Origin: Prolixibacteraceae bacterium
Lineage (GTDB): Bacteria > Bacteroidota > Bacteroidia > Bacteroidales > Prolixibacteraceae
DNA: 64,000 bases
Direction of reading: 5' to 3'
Assembly: GCA_019459485.1 (NCBI GenBank)
Contig: JAIBEZ010000099.1
Span: 62,001-126,000 of the forward strand
Under the pieces are notes generated by a model, which did no database searches, was not told the DNA's origin, and was given only the letters and a program-made list of their open reading frames with translations. Positions 45,681 through 54,677 of the stretch are shown piece after piece; position 1 is the stretch's first letter; each line of letters starts with the position of its first letter. The position numbers were made by a program, and so were the translations under genes.

Positions 45681-47660
45681 ATGAAGCACACGGTTTTCCC
45701 CAAAACATTTCTGATTCTGCTGGTTGTCTTGCTTGGTTCCTGTTCTGCGCGCAAATACATGAATACTGGTCAGGTGTCATTTGACATTGGTGAACATTAC
45801 AATGCCATTGAAAAATACCGAAAAGCATACAGGGGACAGAAATTAAAAGAAGAAAAAGCCGAAATTACTTTCAAAATCGCCGAGTCGTATTACAAACTAA
45901 GTGAATTTGCGAAAGCTGCAATTTGGTACAAAAATGCCATTAAGCGAAATTATGACGATCCGATGTGCATGTTGCATTATGCCGATTGCCTGAGGGCTAC
46001 CCAAAAATACGACGAAGCCATAACCTGGTATCAAACCTATCTGGGCGTAAAACCCGACGATCAGTATGCAAAAAACGGACTCAAAGCCAGCAAAGTAGTG
46101 AACGACTGGCTTGAAAACCCCGGAAGATATTTGGTAAATCCGGTGAAGGAACTGAATTCGAAGAACAACGATTTTAGTCCCGTTTTCGTTGGTGGACGCG
46201 ACAATGAAATTATTTTTTCCTCCACGCGCGAAACAGTGACCGGAAAACGTACCAGCAACATTACCGGCACGCGCTATGCCGATTTATTCACCAGTAAGTT
46301 TGGAATACAAAAGCAAAAATGGGAAAAACCGGTGCTTCTGGAAGAAAACCTGCTAATCAATACTCTAAACGACGAGGGTGCTGCAACGCTTTCATCCCGG
46401 GGCGATCAAATGATTTTTACTCGCGCCCGGTTCGACAAAACAAAAGATCTGGGAACCGAATTGTATGCAGCCAATCAATCGAGGGGCGAATGGTCTGAAC
46501 CAACGCTCATTGAGCTGGTAGGCGACAGCATCATTGCAGCACATCCATCGTTGAGCGATGATGGCACGTTGCTCTATTTCGTGTCGGACAGAATCGGAGG
46601 ATATGGCGGTAAAGACATCTGGGTTGCCAAGGACAAAGGTGGAGGCGCCTTCGATAAACCTGAAAACCTTGGACCTGAAATTAATACCCCCGGCGACGAA
46701 ATGTTTCCCTTTATCCGCGAAAACGGCGATTTGTATTTTTCATCGAATTACCACCTTGGAATTGGCGGTCTCGATATATTCAAAGCCGTTAAAGATGAAA
46801 AAGAGAAGTGGGTCATCCAAAACATGAAAACACCTGTCAATTCGCCCGGCGACGATTTTGGAATGGCATTTATCAAAGGAGAAGTTGAAAAAGGACTGTT
46901 TACATCAAACCGCAAAGGCTCGAGAAGCGACGATATCTATTCTTTTTACCTTCCTCCGAAAATTTTCAATGCCACCGGCGAAGTTTTTAACAAAGAAACC
47001 AATCAGAAAATTGATGGCGCGATGATCCGTATCATTGGAACCGATGGAACCAACCTGAAAATGCGGGCTGACGGCGGACGTTTTCAGTACAAATTAAAAC
47101 CTGAAACCGAATATGTTTTTGCTGCTTTCAGAGACGGCTTTCTGAACGACAAAGCCAGGACTTCAACAATTGGACTTGAAGACAGCAAGGAATTCAGGTT
47201 TGAGTTTAAACTGTCGCCTACCGATGCGCCAATTAAAGTCAACAACATCAATTATGCCTTCGGAAGTTACGAAATCACTGAAGAATCAAAATTGGCGCTC
47301 GATTCGGTTGTTCAGTTACTGGTACTCAACCCAACTATTACCATTGAACTGATGGCACACACCGACCACATTGGCAGCGAACAGTTCAATTCAGATCTTT
47401 CACAAAAGAGAGCACAATCAGTGGTTGATTACCTGATATTTAAAGGCATTACTCCCACACGATTGGTAGCCAAAGGTTACGGTGAAACCTGGCCAAAAAC
47501 AGTAACCCGGGCCATTGCCCAACAATACGACTTCCTGAAACGCAACGATGAACTCACCGAAGAATTCATTCTAAAACTCACGCCTGAACAGCAGGAAATA
47601 GCGAAAGGTCTGAATCGACGAACTGAATTCAGGGTACTGTCGAACGATTTCCACGAATAG
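45681..47660 (+). CDS. OmpA-family lipoprotein with TPR and WD40-like repeats, copy 2
   Basis: This 659-aa paralogue of the preceding gene has the same order: lipoprotein signal (LLGSCSARKYM), TPR region (FKIAESYYKLSEFAKAAIWY), PD40 repeats (LYFVSDRIGGYGGKDIWVA), a regulatory-like domain and OmpA (INYAFGSYEITEESKLALD, MAHTDHIGSEQFNSDLSQKRA). The two align along their full length, including the same C-terminal ending ('A/KGLNRRTEF'), so they arose by tandem duplication. A 100-nt spacer separates them, so this copy may have its own promoter. Confidence 0.9.
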   Translation: MKHTVFPKTFLILLVVLLGSCSARKYMNTGQVSFDIGEHYNAIEKYRKAYRGQKLKEEKAEITFKIAESYYKLSEFAKAAIWYKNAIKRNYDDPMCMLHYADCLRATQKYDEAITWYQTYLGVKPDDQYAKNGLKASKVVNDWLENPGRYLVNPVKELNSKNNDFSPVFVGGRDNEIIFSSTRETVTGKRTSNITGTRYADLFTSKFGIQKQKWEKPVLLEENLLINTLNDEGAATLSSRGDQMIFTRARFDKTKDLGTELYAANQSRGEWSEPTLIELVGDSIIAAHPSLSDDGTLLYFVSDRIGGYGGKDIWVAKDKGGGAFDKPENLGPEINTPGDEMFPFIRENGDLYFSSNYHLGIGGLDIFKAVKDEKEKWVIQNMKTPVNSPGDDFGMAFIKGEVEKGLFTSNRKGSRSDDIYSFYLPPKIFNATGEVFNKETNQKIDGAMIRIIGTDGTNLKMRADGGRFQYKLKPETEYVFAAFRDGFLNDKARTSTIGLEDSKEFRFEFKLSPTDAPIKVNNINYAFGSYEITEESKLALDSVVQLLVLNPTITIELMAHTDHIGSEQFNSDLSQKRAQSVVDYLIFKGITPTRLVAKGYGETWPKTVTRAIAQQYDFLKRNDELTEEFILKLTPEQQEIAKGLNRRTEFRVLSNDFHE

Positions 47661-48021
47661 TATGCCCATTTTGGGCAGGTAACTCTGCCATATTTCCACC
47701 CATAAATAGAATTAACAATTATTTCTTGTTTGATTGTTTTCATAGCATTGTGGCATGAAAATGCCACAAATGATACCATATATCAAGCATATGTGGTATT
47801 TAAGTGTCTTGCTGTCATTTCTATTTGCAAGGCCGTTTCATCCATTTGCCATCACTTTTCTCTCACTTTGGTCCTTCTTATAAAATGGGACTTCGAACTC
47901 TTTATATCTTTTATTTATTTTTACCATCGTAAAACGAGGGGGTTGCACTCCAGATAGACGCAATTTTTTTCATGTGTTACTGAAATTTGCGGGGGTAAAA
48001 TTAAAACTTAAAATATCAGGT
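47661..48021. promoter_or_regulatory. 361-nt region upstream of the nitrate cluster, with hairpins
   Basis: No coding frame is supported. GGCAG/CTGCC pairing near 47676-47691 may end the OmpA transcript. TTGTGGCAT (47748-47756) and ATGCCACAA (47761-47769) form a perfect 9-nt stem with a GAAA loop; as DNA this is a 22-bp dyad of the TTGT...ACAA type seen at Crp/Fnr-family sites. A weaker dyad (ATACCATAT / ATATGTGGTAT) follows directly. Position suggests control of the nitrate genes. Confidence 0.45.
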
Positions 48022-49410
48022 ATGAAAAGTAAAGTTAGACCATCAATAAAATCTGCATCATTAAATCTGTTAAGTTTCAAGGCCCCATACATGAGATCGT
48101 TTCACATTACATGGATGGCATTCTTTCTTTGCTTTTTTGGCTGGTTCGGAGTGGCGCCATTAATGGCCGTTGTTCGGGAGGAATTTCAGCTTACCAAATC
48201 ACAAATCGGGAATATCATCATCTCCTCGGTTATGATCACCATTTTTGCCCGTTTACTGATTGGATGGCTTTGCGACAGAATTGGGCCCAGAATTACCTAC
48301 AGCTTACTTTTGCTTATTGGTTCCTTTCCCGTCATGCTGATCGGTTTGAGTTACGATTACACAAGCTTCCTTATTTTCAGACTGATGATTGGGGTGATTG
48401 GCGCCTCTTTCGTAATTACACAATACCATACTTCGGTGATGTTTGCCCCCAACGTAGTGGGTACGGCCAATGCAACTTCCGCCGGATGGGGAAACCTGGG
48501 CGGCGGTGTCACACAAATGGTTATGCCCTTGATTTTTGGGGTTTTTATTTCATTGGGGTATCTTGACGCGCAGGCCTGGCGGTATTCAATGGTCATTCCC
48601 GGAATTGCTTTGTTTATAATGGCCTTCGTTTACTATTTCTATACACAGGATACTCCTGAAGGAAATTTCAGCGACCTGAAAAAGAACAATCCTGAATTCC
48701 GTGCAAAAACAAAAGAGTCTGCTGGCGCATTTCTGGCAGCTGTAAAAGATTACCGGGTTTGGGGTTTGTTCCTGATTTACGGTGCCTGTTTTGGGGTCGA
48801 ACTCACAATTAACAATATTGCTGCCCTGTATTATAAAGATTATTTCACGCTGGATGTGAAGACTGCCGGGCTAATTGCTGGATTATTTGGTCTAATGAAC
48901 ATTTTTGCACGATCTCTCGGTGGCTTTGTGGGCGACAAAGCTGGAATCCGTTGGGGATTGAAAGGCCGTGTTTATTTTCTGTTCATCGTTTTGTTTCTCG
49001 AAGGATTGTCATTGATGCTTTTTAGCCGGATCAGCGTGCTGCCTTTGGCGATCGGATCAATGGTTATTTTCAGTTTGTTTGTGCAGATGGCAGAAGGAGC
49101 CACTTTTTCCGTCGTTCCGTTTGTAAACAAAAAAGCAGTGGGAACCATCTCCGGAATTGTTGGCGCTGGCGGAAATGCCGGAGCTGTAGCAGCGGGCTTC
49201 TTATTTAAAGCCGAAGGGATTTCGTACCAACAGGGGCTGTTAATTCTGGGAGCCGCTGTAACTGCGATTTCATTGGTGACGTTTTTTGTTCGATTCTCCA
49301 AGGATGCTGAAGAAGCCGAAAAATCGGAACTAAAAGAATATCTAAAAATCAAGGACGAATCTTTGGATGAAGTTGAACCTGCATTCGCCTACTCAAAATC
49401 AAATAAATAG
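48022..49410 (+). CDS. narK: Nitrate/nitrite MFS transporter (NNP/NarK family)
   Basis: This twelve-helix transporter is 462 aa from the ATG at 48022 (MKSKVRPSIKS). Both NNP nitrate signatures are present, GWGNLGGGVTQM in helix 5 and GIVGAGGNAGAVAAG in helix 11, plus the MFS loop motif GWLCDRIGPR. It should import nitrate, and perhaps export nitrite. It is the first gene of the assimilatory cluster, 35 nt before the nitrate reductase gene. A longer frame from 47974 is less likely. Confidence 0.93.
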   Translation: MKSKVRPSIKSASLNLLSFKAPYMRSFHITWMAFFLCFFGWFGVAPLMAVVREEFQLTKSQIGNIIISSVMITIFARLLIGWLCDRIGPRITYSLLLLIGSFPVMLIGLSYDYTSFLIFRLMIGVIGASFVITQYHTSVMFAPNVVGTANATSAGWGNLGGGVTQMVMPLIFGVFISLGYLDAQAWRYSMVIPGIALFIMAFVYYFYTQDTPEGNFSDLKKNNPEFRAKTKESAGAFLAAVKDYRVWGLFLIYGACFGVELTINNIAALYYKDYFTLDVKTAGLIAGLFGLMNIFARSLGGFVGDKAGIRWGLKGRVYFLFIVLFLEGLSLMLFSRISVLPLAIGSMVIFSLFVQMAEGATFSVVPFVNKKAVGTISGIVGAGGNAGAVAAGFLFKAEGISYQQGLLILGAAVTAISLVTFFVRFSKDAEEAEKSELKEYLKIKDESLDEVEPAFAYSKSNK

Positions 49411-49445
49411 ATTATTTATCCATCGAATATTAAAACCCCCATTTT

Positions 49446-52400
49446 ATGGTTGTTGGCGAATATAAATCGACTTGTTCCTATTGCGGTGTGGGGTGCGGAA
49501 TAATCGTCACCCGGCAAAGTAACGCGAAAGTAAGCGTCCGGGGAGATGGGAGTCACCCGGTCAACAAAGGAAAACTTTGTTCGAAGGGCATGAACCTGCA
49601 TTACGTTGTCAATAAACAGGATGATCGATTGTTGACTCCATATATTCGCGGGGGAAAGGATCATCCGTTGCATCCTGTTGAATGGCCCGAAGCCATCGAA
49701 AAAGTTGCCAGCTCGTTTAAACAGCTGATCAAAAAATACGGCCCTGATTCGGTGGGTTTTTATGTTTCCGGGCAATGTCTCACTGAAGAATATTACGTTG
49801 CCACCAAGTTGGCCAAAGGTTTTTGGGGAACCAATAATATTGATACAAATTCCCGTCTTTGCATGAGTTCGGCCGTGGTTGGTTATAAAATGCAGTTGGG
49901 AGAGGATGCTGTGCCTATTTCGTACGATGACATTGAATTGGCTGATTGCTTTTTTATTACCGGCGCAAACCCAAGCTGGTGTCATCCCATCCTATTTCAA
50001 CGCATGGAAGAGCACAGGCGAAAGAATCCGGGAGTAAAAGTAATCGTTGCCGATCCGCGTCGGACTCAAAGCTGTTCAATTGCTGATATTCACCTGCAAA
50101 TAAAGCCCGGCTCTGATGTATTTCTGAATCATGCGATTGGAAGATGTTTAATTGAAATGGGATTGATTGATGCCGATTTTGTAAAAGAACACACCAACGG
50201 GTTTGAAGATTACCGAAAAAAAGTATTTGAATTACCATTGGATGAATATGCCGAACAGTGTGGTGTTACTGCTGAATCCATTAGGCTGACAGCTTCGCTT
50301 ATCGGTCGTTCGAAAGGATTTATCTCCATGTGGGCGATGGGACTAAACCAGAGCGTGATTGGGGTCAATAAAAATTTATCACTGATTAACCTGTCGCTGA
50401 TTACAGGGAAAATCGGAAAACCCGGATCGGGTCCGTTTTCGTTGACAGGTCAGCCCAATGCGATGGGTGGACGCGAAGTTGGTGGAATGTGCAACCTGCT
50501 GCCGGCTCACCGCAACCTGGCCAACGAATCGCACCGGCAGGAAGTTGCCAACTTTTGGGGCGTTAAAAATATTCCGGAGAAACCAGGCTTTAGCGCTACT
50601 GAAATGATTGATGCCCTGAACTCCGGAAAAATGAAAGCGATCTGGATCATCTGCACCAATCCGCTGGTTAGTTTGCCAAACTCTACTCAGGTTGAAAACG
50701 CAATGAAAAAAGCGAGAATGGTTGTTGTTCAGGATATTTCGGCACGATCTGATACCGTGAAATATGCGGATGTAATTTTTCCTGCTGCCGGATGGCTCGA
50801 AAAAGAGGGAACCATGACCAACTCTGAACGACGGGTCAGTTACCTCGAAAAAGTGGTGGAAGGCCCGGGAGAAGCACTTCCCGATTACGAAATTATTTGC
50901 CGGGTTGCGCGCAAAATGGACTATAAAGGGTTCAATTTCAGAAACAGCGAAGAAGTTTTTGATGAATACAAACAATTGACAAAAGGCACCAACATCGACA
51001 TTAGTGCGCTTACATACAATTACTTAAAAGTAAAAGGCAGTGTGCAATGGCCATTTTCTGCTGAAAGGCGGGAAGGAACCACCCGCTTGTTTGAGGATTT
51101 CAGGTTTTATACTCCTGATCAAAGGGCGCAGATATTCGATGTTGAAGCTCCCAATCAATCAGAAGCAATATCCGACGAATTTCCTTTTGTCCTGACCACC
51201 GGACGAATTCGCGATCAGTGGCATACGATGACCAAAACAGGAAAAGTTTCGCGGTTAAACAGGCACATCCCCGAATCATTTTTGCAAATGAACCCCGCTG
51301 ATGCTGACAAATTGAAGCTGAATGATAACGACCTGATTGTTGTAACCGGAAGGCGTGGAATGGTGAAAGTCCCGTTACAGATTACCGATGAGATTCGGGC
51401 GGGAGTCGTATTTTTACCCATGCACTGGGGGAAAATACTCTCGCAAAACGATGTTCGTACAAACAACATTACCAATGTGCTGATTGATCCGAAATCGAAG
51501 GAACCTGATTTTAAATTTTCGGCGGTCAATGTCAGCAAATATCAAAAACCGGTTGAACGCATTCTGATCGCCGGTGCCGGAACCGCTGCATTCGAATTTA
51601 TCCGCAAGTTCCGAGAGAAAAACAAGGAAGATCAAATCATCGTGCTGTCGAAAGAAAAAACAGCTTTTTACAACCGGATACTGTTGCCCGAATACATTTC
51701 CGGAGTGCGAAAATGGGACGAGCTGATGAAGGCTACCGAAAATGACTGGACTTCACTAAATATTACGGTCGAGACCGGCGTATCCATTGAGTTGATCAAT
51801 GCTGAAGACAAAATTGTTGTTGGGTCAAACCGAAAGCAATATGCCTACGACAAACTCATTCTGGCAACCGGCTCGAGGTCAGGAACACCTCCGGAAGAAT
51901 GGCGGACGCTTGACCGGGTATTCACCATTCGAAACAGGGAAGATGCGGATCGGTTAATGGCTGAAGTCGAATCCTGCAGGAATATGCTGGTAGTTGGCGG
52001 CGGATTGTTGGGTCTTGAAATGGCATCGGCACTGATGGAAATTGGGCTGGAAACAACTTTGGTGAACCGGAATCCAAGGTTAATGGACCGGCAACTCGAC
52101 AATGAGTCAAGCCAACTTTTGGCTGAACTGATGTTAACCAAAGGTTTGAATATTTTTTTCAATGATGAAGTAAAAAACATGTCGGAAAATCGAAACTCCG
52201 GAAAAATTGAAGTGGTTTTCAGAAGTGGGAAACGGCTTGATTTTGACGGCATTGTGTTTTCGATCGGAACACGTCCAAACATTGAATACGCTAAGAACAT
52301 ACTGAAATGCAACCGCGGAATTGTTGTAACCGAGTACCTGAAAACCAGCAATGAAAACATATTTGCGATCGGCGAAATTGCCGAATTCAAAGGAAAACTT

Positions 52401-53042
52401 TATGGAATTGCGGCGGCCGCAGAACAACAGGCAGCCGTTTTGTCCTCTTTTCTGAATGGCAATATTTCAGGATACTATCAGGGTTCTGTTATGATGAATA
52501 TCCTGAAAGTCCCGGATATTGATTTGTGTTCGATCGGGCTAACAAGCCTTTCTGATGAGAATCCGGAATATGAAGAAATCATTTTTATTGACAAAGCCGC
52601 CCACTTTTACAAGAAATGCATCGTGAAGGATGATGTTTTGGTCGGTGCAATTTTATTGGGCGACAAGGCCGAATTTGCGGAATACAAAAACCTTATTTCC
52701 CTGCAAAGCGAACTGGGCAGCAAACGGATGAAGTTGCTCCGTGCGGGAAAACCGATGGAACAGGTGATCGGGAAACTGGTGTGTTCCTGCAACAATGTGG
52801 GTGAAGGAAATATTCAGAAAGCCTTGAAAAACGGAATCGTAGGTTTTGAAAATATTTGCGCTGAAACCGGTGCAGGCACCGGATGTGGAAGTTGCAAGCC
52901 CGAAGTGATGAAAATCGTTCAGGAATTCGAAGCTTCGGCTTTGCATTTTCCCAACTCACCCCACGTCCGCTTGCGGACGTCCCCCTCTCTTTCAAAAAGA
53001 GAGGGGAAAGCATCGCAGATGCTAAGGGGTGAGTTAGGATAA
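49446..53042 (+). CDS. Assimilatory nitrate reductase fused to FAD/NAD(P) oxidoreductase and BFD-like Fe-S module
   Basis: This 1198-aa cytoplasmic protein combines three units. Residues 1-690 are a NasA/NapA-like molybdopterin oxidoreductase: [4Fe-4S] ligands Cys10, Cys13, Cys17 and Cys45, a likely Mo-ligand Cys139 in NSRLCMSS, and the dinucleotide-binding domain after about 560. Residues 695-1100 resemble the pyridine-nucleotide-disulphide reductase part of NirB (LIAGAGTAAFEF, VVGGGLLGLEMASAL, FSIGTRPN). A BFD-like [2Fe-2S] domain follows (VCSCNNVGEGNI, GTGCGSCKPEV). It could thus draw electrons from NAD(P)H directly. No Tat signal is present. The last 29 codons and the stop lie largely in an 83-bp palindromic repeat. 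Confidence 0.88.
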   Translation: MVVGEYKSTCSYCGVGCGIIVTRQSNAKVSVRGDGSHPVNKGKLCSKGMNLHYVVNKQDDRLLTPYIRGGKDHPLHPVEWPEAIEKVASSFKQLIKKYGPDSVGFYVSGQCLTEEYYVATKLAKGFWGTNNIDTNSRLCMSSAVVGYKMQLGEDAVPISYDDIELADCFFITGANPSWCHPILFQRMEEHRRKNPGVKVIVADPRRTQSCSIADIHLQIKPGSDVFLNHAIGRCLIEMGLIDADFVKEHTNGFEDYRKKVFELPLDEYAEQCGVTAESIRLTASLIGRSKGFISMWAMGLNQSVIGVNKNLSLINLSLITGKIGKPGSGPFSLTGQPNAMGGREVGGMCNLLPAHRNLANESHRQEVANFWGVKNIPEKPGFSATEMIDALNSGKMKAIWIICTNPLVSLPNSTQVENAMKKARMVVVQDISARSDTVKYADVIFPAAGWLEKEGTMTNSERRVSYLEKVVEGPGEALPDYEIICRVARKMDYKGFNFRNSEEVFDEYKQLTKGTNIDISALTYNYLKVKGSVQWPFSAERREGTTRLFEDFRFYTPDQRAQIFDVEAPNQSEAISDEFPFVLTTGRIRDQWHTMTKTGKVSRLNRHIPESFLQMNPADADKLKLNDNDLIVVTGRRGMVKVPLQITDEIRAGVVFLPMHWGKILSQNDVRTNNITNVLIDPKSKEPDFKFSAVNVSKYQKPVERILIAGAGTAAFEFIRKFREKNKEDQIIVLSKEKTAFYNRILLPEYISGVRKWDELMKATENDWTSLNITVETGVSIELINAEDKIVVGSNRKQYAYDKLILATGSRSGTPPEEWRTLDRVFTIRNREDADRLMAEVESCRNMLVVGGGLLGLEMASALMEIGLETTLVNRNPRLMDRQLDNESSQLLAELMLTKGLNIFFNDEVKNMSENRNSGKIEVVFRSGKRLDFDGIVFSIGTRPNIEYAKNILKCNRGIVVTEYLKTSNENIFAIGEIAEFKGKLYGIAAAAEQQAAVLSSFLNGNISGYYQGSVMMNILKVPDIDLCSIGLTSLSDENPEYEEIIFIDKAAHFYKKCIVKDDVLVGAILLGDKAEFAEYKNLISLQSELGSKRMKLLRAGKPMEQVIGKLVCSCNNVGEGNIQKALKNGIVGFENICAETGAGTGCGSCKPEVMKIVQEFEASALHFPNSPHVRLRTSPSLSKREGKASQMLRGELG
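52953..53035. repeat. 83-bp three-hairpin palindromic element at the end of the nitrate reductase gene
   Basis: Ten-bp terminal inverted repeats AACTCACCCC (52953-52962) and GGGGTGAGTT (53026-53035) enclose three perfect hairpins: 52963-52980 (8-bp stem, ACGTCCGC), 52982-53006 (11-bp stem, CCCCTCTCTTT) and 53009-53023 (6-bp stem, AGCATC). The predicted form is a cloverleaf. It is read in frame to provide the C-terminal tail of the reductase. It resembles the short palindromic intergenic repeats of Bacteroidota. Confidence 0.85.
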
Positions 53043-53090
53043 AAAACACAAATTCAAATGCGACAATATTTCATTATAGCCATGAAACAA

Positions 53091-53130
53091 TCAATGACAA
53101 CGAATGACAACGAATGACAACAATTGACAA
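53091..53130. repeat. Four 10-bp tandem repeats
   Basis: Four consecutive decamers follow the pattern CGAATGACAA (two exact copies, two with one to three changes). They lie in the 159-nt spacer between the nitrate reductase and rubredoxin-tailed genes, which holds no other feature. Confidence 0.8.
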
Positions 53131-53201
53131 CCATAAAAAAGCAGATAGGTAAATAAATAAACAAACAATCATTTAAAAGTATAACATCATTTAGGAACAG
53201 T

Positions 53202-54677
53202 ATGGCAACCAGGAAAAAATTGCTTCGGGTTTTATTAAAGGGAGGAGTGGCCTCCCCCGATTTCTTGCTGCAGCTTTTGGAGTGCGCAGAAAGTTTCGGA
53301 AACCGGACCATCTTTTTTGGCTCCAGACAGGATGTTCTGTTTTATCAGAATAAGGATGAAGTAACCGGCGAAACGATTCAACCCTATGAGAAAATCCTTT
53401 ACGACCGCGATTCAAGCGAGCAAAATATTGTTTCATCGTTTGTTTGTGTCGATGTGTATCCGTCAACTTCGTGGGTACATGCAGGTACATACCTGAGGGT
53501 ACTGGACTCTTTTCGATATCCACACCAACTGCGGGTGAACATTGTCGATCCCAAACAAACGCTCGTTCCGCTATTTTACGGACACATTAATTTTGTGGCG
53601 TCAACAGTCGATAATTATTGGTTTCTCTACCTCAACAACAACGAAAACGGACAACCCGAAGCCTGGAACCGCCTGGTTTTTACCGACGACCTTGCAGTTG
53701 TTGCCGAAGAAGTTGAGAAAATTATCCTGAATTCGCCGGGGCTTTCGGCTGCCGAATATTTTAATCGGTTAATGAAATCATTACAAGTCAACACAATTCG
53801 TGTTCAGGAACCATTGGTTTTGCCTGAAAGCTCCTTTCCCAATTACGAAGGCTTTTATCTGATGGAAAACAAAACGGAGTATTGGGCAGGTTTTTACTGG
53901 CGCAACAATCAATACGACATTCCATTCCTGAAGGAAGTTTGCAATCTGTGCAGGCAATTTGACATCGGGCGGATTGCCATTACGCCGTGGAAAACCTTTA
54001 TGGTAATGGGAATCAAGCTTGCACATCGTGTGTATTGGGAGGAATTGCTGGGTCGGTTTGGTATCAATTTGCGGCATTCGTCCTTCGAATTAAACTGGCA
54101 TCTTCCGTTGCTGGACAACGATGCTTTGGCGCTAAAAAGGTACATTGTTGGTAGGTTCGACAAACGGGATGTACGAACATTTGGGATGTCGTTCGCTATT
54201 AAATCAGGCCCTTCCGAAGAATTTACTTCCGTAGTAATTGAAGTGAAAACACCCACTTTTCTTTCCGTTAACCTGAAATGGCTGGTTAAGTATGATGTGT
54301 GGTTTGCCTACGATTTTAATCCGAACACCCACAAGTACATTTTGTACGAACAAAACCTGTCGAAAAATGAGCTTCCGGAAGTATTGACTGAATTGAGCAA
54401 AAAATATTATTCGCGATTAACTGTACAAAATCGTCAGCTGATAAATCCCAAACCAACTTCAGTAAAAAAACTCAAACAAGTGGTTTACCAATGCCCCGAT
54501 TGCTTCACCATTTATGATGAACGATACGGCGATTTGTTTGCCGGAATTCCTGCACAAACCCCATTCAGACTTTTGCCCGAAAGTTATTGCTGCCAACTGT
54601 GCGAACAAAGCAAAAATCAGTTTGTTGAAATAGAAGTGGATGCAGTGTACAATTCAAAATTGAATTTTGATGGTTGA
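53202..54677 (+). CDS. Rubredoxin-tailed protein of the nitrate cluster
   Basis: This 491-aa cytoplasmic protein ends in a rubredoxin domain (about 425-475): CPDCFTIYDERYGD, then FRLLPESYCCQLC. The four Cys are in place, although the usual second C-P-x-C reads C-Q-L-C. The first 420 residues form a large domain that I cannot assign with certainty. Its two halves (FFGSRQDVLFY and IGRIAITPWKTFMVMG) faintly recall the ferredoxin-like half-domains of sirohaem nitrite/sulphite reductases, but the sirohaem/[4Fe-4S] Cys motifs are absent. It is probably an electron carrier or assembly factor for nitrate or nitrite reduction. moaA overlaps its last codons. Confidence 0.65.
   Translation: MATRKKLLRVLLKGGVASPDFLLQLLECAESFGNRTIFFGSRQDVLFYQNKDEVTGETIQPYEKILYDRDSSEQNIVSSFVCVDVYPSTSWVHAGTYLRVLDSFRYPHQLRVNIVDPKQTLVPLFYGHINFVASTVDNYWFLYLNNNENGQPEAWNRLVFTDDLAVVAEEVEKIILNSPGLSAAEYFNRLMKSLQVNTIRVQEPLVLPESSFPNYEGFYLMENKTEYWAGFYWRNNQYDIPFLKEVCNLCRQFDIGRIAITPWKTFMVMGIKLAHRVYWEELLGRFGINLRHSSFELNWHLPLLDNDALALKRYIVGRFDKRDVRTFGMSFAIKSGPSEEFTSVVIEVKTPTFLSVNLKWLVKYDVWFAYDFNPNTHKYILYEQNLSKNELPEVLTELSKKYYSRLTVQNRQLINPKPTSVKKLKQVVYQCPDCFTIYDERYGDLFAGIPAQTPFRLLPESYCCQLCEQSKNQFVEIEVDAVYNSKLNFDG

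Noticed and set aside
49446-53042. Periplasmic NapA-type nitrate reductase
   Set aside because: There is no Tat signal, no napB/napC neighbours, and the FAD/NAD(P) fusion fits a cytoplasmic assimilatory enzyme.
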